Part shown: piece after piece, positions 22,540 through 34,970 of the stretch
Numbering within the stretch: the first letter of the stretch is position 1
Layout of the letters: every line of letters starts with the position of its first letter
DNA from: Argopecten irradians
Taxonomy: Eukaryota; Mollusca; Bivalvia; Pectinida; Pectinidae
DNA: 64,000 bases
NCBI RefSeq assembly: GCF_041381155.1
Contig: NC_091135.1
Coordinates: 53,519,997 to 53,583,996 of the forward strand
Direction of reading: 5' to 3'
The notes under the pieces: generated by a model
The model's database searches: none
The model's input: the letters and a program-made list of their open reading frames with translations, nothing else
What the model was told of the DNA's origin: nothing
Position numbers and translations under genes: made by a program

Positions 22540-25500
22540 TCTGAAACGTTGAGTTTTTATCGCATATTTTGTCAAAATGACAAGTTACACACAAGATTAT
22601 GAATCCACAGTAATAACCGATGTTGGCCAGTATGTACACACACTTTGGTTATCTTTGTTATATCCATAGATTTGAAGAAATCCTTAGTCTATACATCGGG
22701 GCCAGGTTATCGAAAAGATGATTTAGCTAATCATAGTTAAACGACAAATTTCAAATGTAGATAAGAATATTTCTGGTGATTCAAATTTTACAGGATTCTT
22801 AAGAAATATCCATTCTATAACTGCTTGCTGATTTTAGTGAATATAATCATAAAATTTGCAGCAAATGAGAAATGAAATTTTCACTAATCATATGGTTAAC
22901 CTTATCATCTTTTAAACAACCAGGCTGGTCATCCGTTAAAATGGTACAGATCAAAGGTCAACCGCCCATTCTATGTACTTTGTTAATGCGCTGTAAGAAG
23001 GCTCCCTGCAATATATGGGGTTCATGTTCCAACTTTGTGTGACGTCATGGCAGCAGTAAAGTGGGTTCGAGTCCAAATGTCGACGGTATTTTTTTTTTCA
23101 TTGTAGTTTTTATTTATTTGTTTTTGCTTGTTTGTTATTTTTCTCGTTGGAAAAAAGTTTTAAACAAACATTAATTTCCATTTGCTGTCATTTTCGTTGT
23201 GATTGTTGATAAAAAACGCACTTTCCTTTGTTCTAAAGTGAAATAGTGAAATACCTTTTCATATATATATATGCAGAGTTTTGATGTAATAGTTCTAAAT
23301 CTGTTTGGTTTCGGATTTGAACCCTCAAATGAGATGTGCCAGACGAACAAGCGGAACGTCATGTCGTGTTGTTCCGCCGGGCCTCTTGTCACTAAGTAAC
23401 AGGCGTGATAGTCACTTTAGTATAGGAATTGTAACCAACACTAGCTTCTTGATTTATCAGAGAAGACTGGATAGAACGGGACACGACACTTCCGCATTAA
23501 TACACAATGATAGTTAAAGGTAGCTCAAAATGTTCAAGTCTGCGAAACTTACTCTCCGCTAAAAATGCTTTGAAATGTAAATTGCGAGTAGCCACAAGAA
23601 AATTTGTATGTAGTATTCATGTTCAAAGTCATGCCGGGTACAGAGTATTGCGGGGCCAATATCCATAAACACAATGATGGTACACACGATGTGTTTTAGG
23701 TAAAGGATATCGCCGCAGTCAAGCAATTAGTTGATAGCAATTCCTCTAACGATGTACCGTTAAAATATCATGGAACCTTGTACATATCTAATCAACTTGA
23801 AAAAATTACAAGCATGTAAATTGTTTTAACTATCGATATGATAAAAACACATTAAACAATTTTAGGTATTTCAAATCCTTTTAAAACTTTAAGATATATG
23901 GATAACAAGATCGAGTGTTTATTGGAAATCATTATCGTAGGTAGTGGAAACATTAAAAACATTATATGAATTAATGAAGTAAAAGGGATGTGTCTATGAT
24001 GTGTTCAATATCACACATATCATAATGTTTATAATTGATTTTAATAGAATATTATAAATGAAGTTCATTTTAAGAACAGCAATGGTTACTTTGACCTTTA
24101 CAGATAGAGTAAAATAGGAGGAACCAAATAAATTGTCGTTAGACCTAAAATATATAATATATCTATTTGTGTTTAATTTGTTATTGAAATTCAAAGTAAT
24201 GTGCCTCTCTGACAAAACTTACATCAAATATTATTAATCTGCGAAGACCCGTCATTTTATGCTTCAAAACTATTTCTATGAACGAATAACAACTATTTAT
24301 ATCACCTTTGAAGGGACCGTACAGTCTGCGATAGCATCAAAATTTGAACTTATATCTTAAGCAAACCAATGGGTGGGAGTTAAATTAGTTGATTTTACTG
24401 TGATATGCCAAGAAACCCCACGCTGGTGACATGTATGTGAAATGATCATTTTCGCTCGCTGTCCGCCATTACATTGTGGTCGGACGTCTTGAATGCTGAA
24501 CCATAGTCCGTGCATAGGGAGTAAAACAACTTTTGTTTAGAATTACTCAAATCACTCTTACAATAAAGTGTTTAGCAATATTTGTTATTATATGTTTTAT
24601 AAGGAATGTAGAACAATACATTTATGCCATGTCTTGTTTTATGGTAACAGAATTAGCCTCACTGAATTGTCCCTTTGAAAGGCGGTATATGCTAACACGA
24701 GATTAATTATGATGATAAAAATAAACTAGATAAAAAAGCGTTGTCATTTAGTTTTTTTGTTTGTCCAGATTTATAGATTTATATGAGATTTATAGGGAGG
24801 CATAGAAGCATGTTTAGTGATACTCATGCTAAATTCCACCTTATGTAGGCCTATAATATGTATTAAATTAGGTGTTAAAACTACATGCGCTGTGTATTGT
24901 TTGAATTTACATGCCCGAGACGATATATCGTGAAGGTACGTTAAACCAGGAATATTTAGACAACAGATATTTGACATAATTGAAGAAAAAATGCGTTCCT
25001 GGACTCAAACATATCAAGAAAAATGGAATGGCATATTGATAACCAAAACAAAAATATAAGAAGAAAAGGGCTATGTTTCCATGATGAAATGTTTATGTTA
25101 AAAGCGTACGTCGTTATATATTTACTTTAATAAAAAAAATGGTTTTAGTTTAAAGTGTATAGCGATGATTTTTGATTAGCTGTTGGATTGCGTGTAATTA
25201 TGAAGCATAAAATAGATGGTAATACCGGGTTAACAGTACGTATGAATCATACCGTCAACCTCAAACGTTAGAATATTACATGAAGGTCGTGGAGATAATG
25301 ACGTCCTTGTACGGTGACTAAACGCTTGTTTTCTCGATAAACATGATGTTGTAATTATCTATAATTTGGAATCTACCGCTTGTTTTATCTACGTAAGTTG
25401 TTTAGAAAAGCAAATATTAAAAGAATTTAGGTTACGAGTGAAACAATAAACGGAATATCAATACGGCATGTCGAATAATGGTACATTCAGTGAGGTTTTT

Positions 25501-26767
25501 TTATCTAAAAGAGTAAATTACGCAAAAGAGATATTCGGGCTTATTTCTGATGTAATATTGTTTCCTGTCTATGAGAATGTCAACATGTGATCTAATATAG
25601 AGAAGTATAAATCAGAATCTCAACAAGGTAATGAGTTTCGAAGTAAAGAAGTGTCTACATTAACGTGTCTTTTCTTATGTTTCCCCACGATTTAGAATTG
25701 AAGTTTTGGAAAGGTGAGGTGTTTTGAGATCCTCTTGTAAGACTCTACCAGAGGTGAAACACATGGCATTTTGGGAAAATACAAGTAAAGGTTTTGTTTT
25801 TTGCATTTCTTTTTTGGCGGTAAATGGAGGCCGACATACCATTGTTTGTCCCATGTTTATCTGCTTATTGAACTCGGAGGAGCGTATAAGAAACTGCACT
25901 ATTTTGATAATGCTATCCCATTAGTTTAGAAGTTACAGTTTATTTCGTTGTTTTTATTGAATGATCTATTGCGTCACATTCCATTTCTATATTGCTAGAT
26001 TTTTTATCAATCAATTCAACGTTTTGTTGTAAGTGTAAATAGATGATTGAGTTAAGCATTTCTGTACAATATCAAATACGAAGCCAGTGCATTTATTTTT
26101 TAAATGTTCATTTGCCGGCTCAACAGGAAATAAGAAAATATATAACTCCTTATGTTATAATATAGGGAATATAATAATGGGGCAAAGACAGTTATTTATA
26201 ATCCGAAAATATGTAGATGCTCTTTTTGCGATAAACATTGCTAATTAACACGTGGGGTTGTTACGTGAATAGATCTACATGGTAACCGTTGTGTTCTTTA
26301 CAAATTATCGTAAAACACTTTTCCCTACAAAGCCCTGCTCGTTATGCAATTCGGCACCAATGTAACCCTCAGTGTAAGGAGTGTACGATTACTGATAACG
26401 TATTTTTTCGCGCGCTGCTTTGTCGGAAATAAATATATATCAGACAAGTCCTCTTCATTGTGGGATGTGATGATATTGTTATATCAATTATATTACTAAT
26501 ATTATTTATTATTTAATAATACCTTACACTCTATAATTTACATTCCGCTAATACTTCCCTGTATTTTAATATCGGCAATTTTCACATAATGGACCGTAAT
26601 GACACGTAGAATTTAAATGATAGACAAGATAGAGAAGGTCATTCAATTATAGGATGTACTCTGAAAATGACGAGTCTGAATATTATGTATATTTGAATGA
26701 TTTGCCTCAGGGTATAGGTCGTAACAGTAACCGTCCATACCTACATGTACGTGTATACTTTCCAGCG
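22540..26767. other. intergenic region upstream of gene B
   Basis: About 4.2 kb of AT-rich DNA. It contains a poly-T run near 23091-23100 and a short B-box-like GGGTTCGAGTCC at about 23065 without a tRNA fold. I see no gene. The gene B promoter should lie in the last few hundred bases, but no clear TATA box is placed properly. Confidence 0.5.
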
Positions 26768-29700
26768 ATGGTCAACATGGATGCCAATGTTAGACTGCTA
26801 GGTAAGTTATTTTATTTAAATTTCCCGACAAGACATCACGGCTATGTAGCTGTGACTATACGAACGTCTAACGTTTTTGTTTCAGTTGGGATGCTCTTGT
26901 TGGCAGCTACTTCAGCGAATCCGATACGTACACCATGGACTAGTGTTCTGTTTCGGAGACAGGCTCCACCCTTGATTTGTACGTCGTATTCTGAACTACA
27001 ACTAGTTCTGGATGATAAGTTCAACCGTGTTGCTTCGGGAGCAGCCAGAGATTTATTTGAGCACGATACACACGTGACGCATGATGAAATGTCTTCACTT
27101 GCTGAGGGAATGTGCAGGTATATTTTTTTTAATTCACAGCTTAATTAAATTATGGACCGAGACTTGATATCATTTGTTAAATGAGATTTAAGGTAACTGA
27201 ATTAAACTTTAGGAAAAAAAGACAAAGGAACACGAAATATGTCACTAGGATTAAAGGTTAAGATACATACCTTAGCTGATACATTGTCGGGGTTCAACGG
27301 ACGATTGCACTACGCCCAATGCAATTATCACCTGTGGTTTAGCTCAGCTAAAATAATGCGTTTCTACATATTCCATCTGATCACCTTTTAGTCGATTTTG
27401 TAGGAATGGGATTGAAAGTTGCAAACACTTTATGGAAGACATGTTTACGCATCCATGGCACCGAATTCTGCTGTAAACGGTGTTGAGATGATTGACACAC
27501 CGATCGTATTTTCCATAGACTCCATAGACTGATATGATTTATATTCAGTGATGGCATTTGTCGCCAAAGCGACATATCTCCACGTACGCAGCCATTATCA
27601 CTTTTTACTTATATAGTGACGACGTCGAAATAAGATTTTGTTTCTGAACTGACCCCCGATTGATAAGTACAACGCACAACGTGGTGCAGCCAACGTAGGC
27701 TGTGCAACGTAACGGAAACGACTTTTCATTTTAAAATGTAACTGTAAAGTAACTTTGTTAATTTTGTCAGTTATTTTGATTACAGTTCATTATACATTGA
27801 GCATGACTTTCTGAACAATTTCAAATACATAAACATATTATTTATTTCCCTGCTTATCTTAATTAGTTGGCTATCACTCTGCAGCGTGGCAAAATTAAAT
27901 GATTTCATAGTTATAGATTTGGTGTTCTAACTTCATCTTAGACCATGGATATACTTGGTGTTCTGATGTTATCGTTTTAACTTTTAGTTTTGTTTTAGAC
28001 AATATTATTTCTATGTCCTGTGTGCCTGGCGAACACGGCTTTATGTTTGTATAGCTTCAGGACAGCGTCTTAGTGATGCCTATACATATGGCATATTCTT
28101 GGAATGTTACCAGTTAGTGATGCCTATACATATGGCATATTCTTGGAATGTTACCAGTTAGTGATGCCTATACATATGGCATATTCTTGGAATGTTACCA
28201 GTTAGTGATGCCTATACATATGGCATATTCTTGGAATGTTACCAGTTAGTGATGCCTATACATATGGCATATTCTTGGAATGTTACCAGTTAGTGATGCC
28301 TATACATATGGCATATTCTTGGAATGTTACCAGTTAGTGATGCCTATACATATGGCATATTCTTGGAATGTTACCAGTTAGTGATGCCTATACATATAGC
28401 ATATTCTTGGAATGTTACCAGTTCGGCTTTCTGAAACATGTGATTCCATCGCTAGTCTCTAATCAGCGTGCGTTCTAATATATATATATGTATTGCTAAT
28501 GTTAATTGAAAAGGTTATTGATCATACAGTTGAGATCTTATATATCATAACGTGATTGTTGTTTTTAATTCCGGCCTTCCTTATCTCCTTGGGCTCTATA
28601 TCAAATTTTGATTATCAACTTCAATTATGCTTCAGTGAGATAGCAATATTAATAGGACAAGAGCTCCTCTGTTACAAGAAGACACAACGTGAATATACCA
28701 CTGCTCTCAAACCACGCACCACGCATCCTGCCAAGTTAATCTAGATACCGTCTAGCCGATCATTTTCACGGGGGTGATATTTTTGCGATTTTGCTAGATA
28801 TTACTAGGATCGTAAATCTTTGATCCGCGAAATATTGGAAAATTGTTGAATGATATCGACCCTTAAATCAATATCGTGAAAATATCGCCTCCATATAATG
28901 TTTTCGAGGTTTATTTTTATCAAATCTCGAAAATTTTGGTGAGCAAAAATAAGCGGCTATACGGTATTAATGTCGTACGTAGCAATAGGTTTAAGAACCC
29001 AAACACAAATTCAAGATATTGTTTCTTCATATTTATACGTGTTAGGAGATTTCTAATAAAGCATTAACTCCTTCCATGCAGTGATCTCGCATCTATAACC
29101 GACCAGTTTCTTGACGAGCTGACCAGTTGCCCCAATGAGGACGAAGTTAAGTCGAACATGAACATATTCAGTGGGCTTTGCTGGGCTAATGGCACAATGA
29201 CATCTTTACTTCAAGAATGTTAGTATTTATTTAAGGAAATCCTCTTTATTTCATTTTAGCGCATTTGTTTTTGCTTTGTAGTTTTTTCTGATAGCTAAGC
29301 TAAAATACGTCAACTTAATGCAAATGGATTGAACATTTTTAGCATTCTATAGAAAAATATAACAGTGCTGCTGCTATTATGTAACATTATATGAATAGTT
29401 TAAAATGTGAAAAATATAAGTATGATGTCTCCTCTACGATAAGGAATTCAATATGATACCATGCGGTTTATATCATATCCAATTACTGATCTGATGAAAT
29501 CATATCGACAAAAACACATTCAGTACTTACAGGTTTCAAAAGTGTTAACTTTGGCTGGGACACTGAATGTGGCGAACTGGTGAGGCCTATATTGGGCATA
29601 TGTGGTGGCGATCCTATCCATCAATCAAAGGACATGACAGCAGGTCCGAAAGTTTACAAAAGGTAATAAATTTATTGAACATTATTTATACAATCATTGA

Positions 29701-32455
29701 CACTGATAATTAATATGCTTATTCAATTATTAATAATTTTGCTAGTACCCATGTGAAACACGAATTTGGAGCAGTTCAATTTTTACATCTTTACATCCTT
29801 AGCCTCATGCCTCTTTTTCTTGACGATTATCATACATTCTTTTGACTAAAACCTTTTTGTCTTGAAGGTAACCATATATTCGTTTCTTTAAAACTTTTTT
29901 GTCTTGGAGTTATTTATACATTATTTTGTTTAGTACCAATAATGATAGGAAATTGCTCGACTCTCAGGCCTATTCTGGAGACTGACTTATTTTTCAAGTC
30001 CGTCGTATTTTCAAAATCATTTATCCTGTTAGACATGATAGGCTTACCTACGAGACCGGCCTACTTTCTAAATCATCCATCGACGTTAAAATAAATATTC
30101 AAACTAAAAAAATATAAAAAACACACACAACAAAGAATATGAAAAAGATAATACAAATACGTATTGAAAGCAATCCTAATTTTATTCATATATGTCTGCA
30201 TGTACATTATATAAATACTAGGTCTATCTACATTAGAGGGTGACAGTGCCTAGTGTCACCCCAAAGATATCACTGTCACCCGAGGCGAAGCCAAGGGTGA
30301 CAGCGATATTCCCAGCAGTGACACTAGGCACTGCACCCTCTAATGTAGGTAGTATTTATTTAAGTATACTGTAATGAATTTGAAAAAAGAGACATTGATA
30401 AACAGACTAAAATCTATTAATAAATAGCTTCAGATAATGTTTGCAGCGTTGCTTCAAAAAACAAAAGATAAACCAGGCGACATATTTAAAACAAAATAAA
30501 CATCATGAAAAAAAATTAATATACACAGAAACATATGTAGACTCTTATTACTACTGTATATAAGTAAATTGTAATACTTCCTTCATGCATGGTGGCGAAT
30601 GAGAGCGGTGAGCAAAATGAACGTAAGCCGCTGGAGTGAATGAAGACACGTGTGTAATTGGTACGGTGACTGTTTGATAAAATTATACAGCTAATGTTCC
30701 TCCTTAACGAGTACACTAGCCTGAGTTCCTTATATAAATGTAAACTCTATTTATATCGACCGTTCTGACCTGACTTCTAGTGATAATACTATTAACTACT
30801 ACTTCATGATTGTTTTAAAATTTAATGTAAAATTATGTGATATCTCTGATATTAAAATTATTAAATATATAAAACCTGTAAACGAATATTAATATTTTAT
30901 TTTATTTTAAAAGAACCCCTCCTTACAGTAACTTTTTTGAATAGATGTGTAAACAATGATTGTATATGTAATTAATGTGAAAGTGGTGGAAGTGCATATT
31001 TGAAATAATCAATTAAAATATGGAAATTGGTATGGAAGTGAGAAATAATCAATTAAAATATGGAAATTGGTATGGAAGTCCTTCTGTAAAAGGAAAAACA
31101 TTGTTATTTACATGCATATAGTGAATTTAAAAAAAATGGCGTCGAAAAAAGAAACGAGTGTGCATCTTTTTCGGGCGGTTAATGTTTTGCACTGTTAAAT
31201 AGCCAAGGCTATACACTACAACCCGTCGCTAATGAGTTGCTACGAACGTGTCTATTGTCTGATATTGTTTTAATGCTAACTGTCGTGTGATAGTGTGAAA
31301 TGCCAAATATCTCTCGACCAATAAGAATGCAGCATTCTCACTTGAGGTATTATAATATGAAATATAACAATACCACAGGACTTTATGATAATACTTGCCT
31401 GTAAGGAATCAAAACCTATTTTCAAAGCCAACATATTTTTTAGATATACGTTTGACTATAACAAATCTAAAGCTTACTTTCAAGACATGGCCTATTCTCG
31501 ATTCAGACGTATTATCTAGAGTTTAATTAATCTACCCTCTAAGAATTAAGACTTAGTATAGAATGACAAACTCCTTTCTAGACTCGATTGTAGCTATAAA
31601 TGTTTTTTAAAGTCGATATCAGACACGAATGTATCCACATTATGTCAATTTACTTAAAAAATAGGTTTAATTTTGTTTTGACGTCGTTTATAAATTATGT
31701 AATGGATTACGCCCAACGAACGACGATATGTATTTTGTGTAGGAAGACGTAGGTGATGGCATCCATCACATTACTCTATATAATGCCACCACTTAGCAAT
31801 CATATCTCATATTGACGTATGGCTTTTGATTTGTATTGTACTCAAAATAACCAGGATCACTAGTCTGAAACTGAATATAAGACTATAAGATATGTTCAAG
31901 ACAAGAAAACTGTCATTACTGCACATTAAACATCTAATCTTAGCCAATAAGTGGACATGACATAAAAAATCAGGCATTTGTAATGCCAAGATTCAAATAC
32001 AGAGTGAATAAAAACAATGTTAAACTTAATTTTAAAAAAGATAGCATTTATTTGCATTAGAGATACTTAAACAGATAAACACTCAACTAATGTCATGGGG
32101 ACTAACATATTTAGCCAATGTAGCTAAGTGTCTAGATTATAACGTTTTAATTTGAATAATTAAGAACAGAAATACCATACTATAGATTTGGAACAGACAG
32201 GGATACGGACTATGCAATGTCTGGCTTTGACAGGTTACATTATATATAAATCTGTATTGTTTTTTTTTATCTTTTCATTTCAGAATTATGACTAAACAAG
32301 AATCCTGTATTTCTAGCCATTTTGACACTGTAGATGGCGTTGCAGGTGCTTGTGGTGACATAGAAAGCCTGAAGATACTCGCCCACATTTTAAATCTTCT
32401 CTTTAAACTGGGACCTGGAGTAATATTCCAACTCTCCGATTTCGGACTCGATTAA
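26768..32455 (+). CDS. secreted cysteine-rich protein B, paralogue of protein A, five exons
   Basis: Exons 26768-26801, 26886-27117, 29082-29218, 29533-29662 and 32284-32455 give 234 residues with agreeing phases (1, 2, 1, 2, as in gene A). Exon 3 is 137 bases in both genes. Residues 4-22 carry a signal peptide (VRLLVGMLLLAATSA), followed by VLFRRQ at 32-37, the same dibasic site as in A. The chain has nine cysteines, eight aligned with A, plus one extra at the start of exon 4 (QECFKS). Shared blocks are IFSGLC, GACGDI with SLKILAHILNLL, and PGVIF-LSDF. The frame stays open upstream to 26654, but the ATG at 26768 (or 26779) is preferred because it puts the signal peptide at the N terminus. 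The function is unknown. Confidence 0.85.
28071..28422. repeat. 44-bp tandem array, exactly eight copies
   Basis: Unit begins TAGTGATGCCTATACATATG and ends in GAATGTTACCAGT. The copies are almost identical; the last has one change (ATATAGCATA). Each unit contains the short palindrome CATATG. It lies in intron 2 of gene B. Confidence 0.97.
28745..28967. mobile_element. MITE with ATACCGT-TAGCCG ends
   Basis: About 223 bases bounded by inverted ends: ATACCGTCTAGCCGATCATT on the left and the complement of ATACCGTATAGCCGCTTATT on the right. The interior is rich in GCGAAAA and TCGTGAAAAT motifs. There is no coding capacity. Similar ends and interiors are, from memory, frequent in bivalve genomes. 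Confidence 0.7.
30213..30359. mobile_element. foldback MITE, about 147 bp
   Basis: Arms 30213-30259 and 30315-30359 are near-perfect inverted repeats: AAATACTAGGTCTATCTACA against the complement of TGTAGGTAGTATTT, both with ATTAGAGGGTG and CAGTGCCTAGTGTCAC. The loop contains a nested GGGTGACAG inverted pair. It is noncoding and can form a hairpin over nearly its full length. Confidence 0.85.
31002..31079. repeat. 38-bp duplication with two-base spacer
   Basis: Two identical copies starting GAAATAATCAATTAAAATAT at 31002 and 31042. No function is suggested. Confidence 0.95.
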
Positions 32456-32775
32456 ACATATGATTCGTGGTGACCTTTGTATTCCTTTGCATTTATAATG
32501 TTGCAAAAAAGAGAAGCTGTCGTTCAGAGTTTGTTATCTTTGTTTGGTTGATGAAACGCAGTAAAAAAAGTTACATGGAATTAATTTTAGTTACCGTACC
32601 ACTATGATGAAAGATATTTATATTATGTTATCTAATATTAAGCATATTCAGCGACTTTATCTATGATTTTCCGAAGGTTTTATGGTAAATTTTATCACGA
32701 CTTAAAGAAACCAAAATGAAAAAGGTCATTAACACTATAACTTATAACATGTTTTGTTAAAATGACCACGAAAAG

Positions 32776-32845
32776 TGCTCACAAGCAATCATGCGAGAGT
32801 AATTTAAGGCTGCTCACAAGCAATCATGCGAGAGTAATTTAAGGC
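32776..32845. repeat. perfect 35-bp tandem duplication
   Basis: Two identical adjacent copies starting TGCTCACAAGCAATCATGCG, about 320 bases after the gene B stop codon. Confidence 0.96.
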
Positions 32846-33009
32846 TGTATGTCGGTGTTGTTTTATTCATATACTTAATTTCTATCCAATCATATACTTG
32901 TGTATTTAGGGTTTTATTCGCAATAGCCCTTATTATTCATTGAACCGATGAATGTCTGTATATAAGACGACAGAATAATTAGAACTATATTCGCCGTCGT
33001 TTATAAGAC

Positions 33010-33450
33010 TTTGAAATCTGAGGGTCGTATCACAGTAAGCTGGGGCCGTATCACACCTATCTTAACCCTCTCACTTATCGTATGGCCCTAACGCTGGGGG
33101 CCATCTTTGCAACCTCAAGGCCCTAAATTAAATAGTATAGAGCCGTGATATAGTAAAGGATTGCCTTATCCGGGTCCTCACTTACTTGTATTGATATTAT
33201 GATCCTAACTTATGGGCCCAAGTTGGGGCCCTAATTTAGCTATAATAGGGCCGTAATATTGAAAACTGGGGTCCTCCAGGCTCTCACTTCTTTTTCGTAT
33301 GGTCCTAATTATAAGCTAGTTGCAGAGCTTAAGACCCTATTAGATATCACAGGACTTTAAAGTAATAATCTGGCGCCCTACCAAAGGTACCATAGGACCC
33401 TAACTTAGCAATCTTAGAGTACTAGTAAGCTAAGACCCTAACCTATCTAT
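33010..33450. repeat. degenerate GGGGCCCTAA-type repeat
   Basis: Many irregular copies of motifs such as GGGGCC-TA, GGCCCTAACTT and CTCACTT-TCGTATGG at roughly 60-70-base spacing. It looks like an old tandem repeat that has drifted. It lies between gene B and the small membrane-protein gene. Confidence 0.6.
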
Positions 33451-33755
33451 ATTCATCTGTTGATGCTCTAACTCGATTCTGTCTCGTTTAACTAAGCTGT
33501 CCATGGTATGGAGCCTACCACGTGATGTCATCATGTTTTCATAACTCGTGACTATGAATGTATAACCACTTGATGATGTCGGGGGCAATCTGTGATAATA
33601 TTGTTACTGTATATGTTACTTTCTTATTAATATTATACCTCACTGATGTGATATACTATTTACTAACTGACGACATTTAAACGAAACCAAAATAAAATGC
33701 ACGAATAGTCCCCATAGTTTTGATAAACATCAGTGTGCAGCACTGAATCACACTG

Positions 33756-33914
33756 ATATATATATCCACGTGATCACCTGACAATGACCCACTAATACTT
33801 TATCGCGGAAGTTGGCTGTAGTTGCTGTGTAGATGTGATAGGTGTGTGCCGTTAGTGTAAACTTGCTGGATACATGTCTTGATGAAGATAGACTCACCAC
33901 GTAACACAACAAAG
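33756..33914 (+). promoter_or_regulatory. possible promoter and noncoding first exon of the small membrane-protein gene
   Basis: A TATATATATA run begins near 33756 and a CACGTG E-box lies at 33767-33772. A plausible exon then ends with the donor ACAAAG|GTAGGA at 33914. A matching acceptor (CACATTGCAG, ending 34702) precedes the coding exon by 13 bases. The assignment is inferred from signals only. Confidence 0.35.
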
Positions 33915-34715
33915 GTAGGACATCATCAGTGTTGAGTTACCCTCGATGCGTTCATTATTCGTCTATTGCCTAAACTCCTTATCATTTCAATGTAATTAAA
34001 CATATATACTGCTATTAACTTAATTAATAGATAGTCCAGTAATTTTGTTATATAATTTTACTTCCTACATAGTGTGTTATTTATAACCAGTTAATACTTA
34101 ACCTGCTTTCACTTCTTGTTCTGTTTTTTGATGTCAAATGAAATGTGTGTCTTCGCCTTTTACTTGGTTCTATACAATTTTGTCAATATCAGAATCAGAA
34201 TAAGTATAGACATACCCGATAAAGACACTGTCGATGTGACCATCCAGGTATTATAAATGAACTTTGGCGCAATCGCATTTTCGCACAAAATCGATTTTAA
34301 GCTATTTTGCGTGAAGATGATCTGCGTATTACAATTACCTGCAATCGGCTTTAATGCAATACTGTTATAGCACAAAATGATACGAAAAACGCTAAATTTT
34401 GATCACCGGTAAAATGTTCACCGATCAAATGTTAACAATAAAACAAGATTTTTTTCACAATTATATGATCGAAAAATAATACCTTATTAACAGCCCAATA
34501 TGCGGTATGTTGTCTTATGTTCTAAATTTAGACCTTCATGTCGGCAAAAGTCACGATAAGCATATTTTAACTTCCATTCGTATTTTCCTTCAAACGCAAT
34601 TAATTTTAATGAATGATGATAAAAATACATATGAGAAAAAGTATTAACTGTGATGCATCCTATTATTATAAGCAATTGTGTGTACGATTTATCACATTGC
34701 AGGAAATAATACACC

Positions 34716-34970
34716 ATGGGCCAAGGTGAAGGTCAAGGAGAGGGAAAAGGTCAAGGTGGAGCTGGTATTCTAAATTCAATCTTGTGGTTCTTCATACTAA
34801 TTCTGCTTGCTTGGCCGATTGCATTCTTCGTCGCATGGTTGTATGTACTCCTTCTACCGTTTGGTGCGTGCATCAAAGTCTGTCACGAAGTGTGTGATTC
34901 CTTACTGAAAATAGTTAGGCTACCATTTACGTGTGCAGAAAACATGATTCATCAGAATTCTGTATGTTAG
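34716..34970 (+). CDS. small membrane protein, 84 residues, single coding exon
   Basis: Starts with MGQGEGQGEGKGQGG, a Gly/Gln-rich polar N terminus. A long hydrophobic stretch follows from I18 to about F49, with a proline near its middle (P34), fitting one long or two short membrane segments. A C-terminal cysteine-containing part then reads ACIKVCHEVCDSLLK and LPFTCAENM, with cysteines at 52, 56, 60, 73 and 84. The ATG has a good context (CACCATGG) 13 bases after a splice acceptor. I recall similar small LPFTCAENM-type proteins in other invertebrates, but their function is not known to me. It is well separated from neighbouring genes. Confidence 0.82.
   Translation: MGQGEGQGEGKGQGGAGILNSILWFFILILLAWPIAFFVAWLYVLLLPFGACIKVCHEVCDSLLKIVRLPFTCAENMIHQNSVC

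Larger units (their letters stand above)
27118..29081. other. intron 2 of gene B
   Basis: About 2 kb with a perfect-period 44-bp tandem array and a MITE, both listed separately. The rest is AT-rich without coding signals. Confidence 0.6.
29663..32283. other. intron 4 of gene B
   Basis: 2.6 kb, AT-rich. It contains a foldback MITE at 30213-30359 and a 38-bp duplication at 31002-31079. No other gene is seen. Confidence 0.6.

Noticed and set aside
22990-23080. Possible tRNA gene around GGGTTCGAGTCC
   Set aside because: Only a B-box-like motif is present. No A box at the right distance and no cloverleaf could be drawn. It may be a SINE scrap.
28071-28422. CRISPR-like regular array
   Set aside because: The 44-bp units are directly adjacent with no unique spacers, in an animal-type intron.
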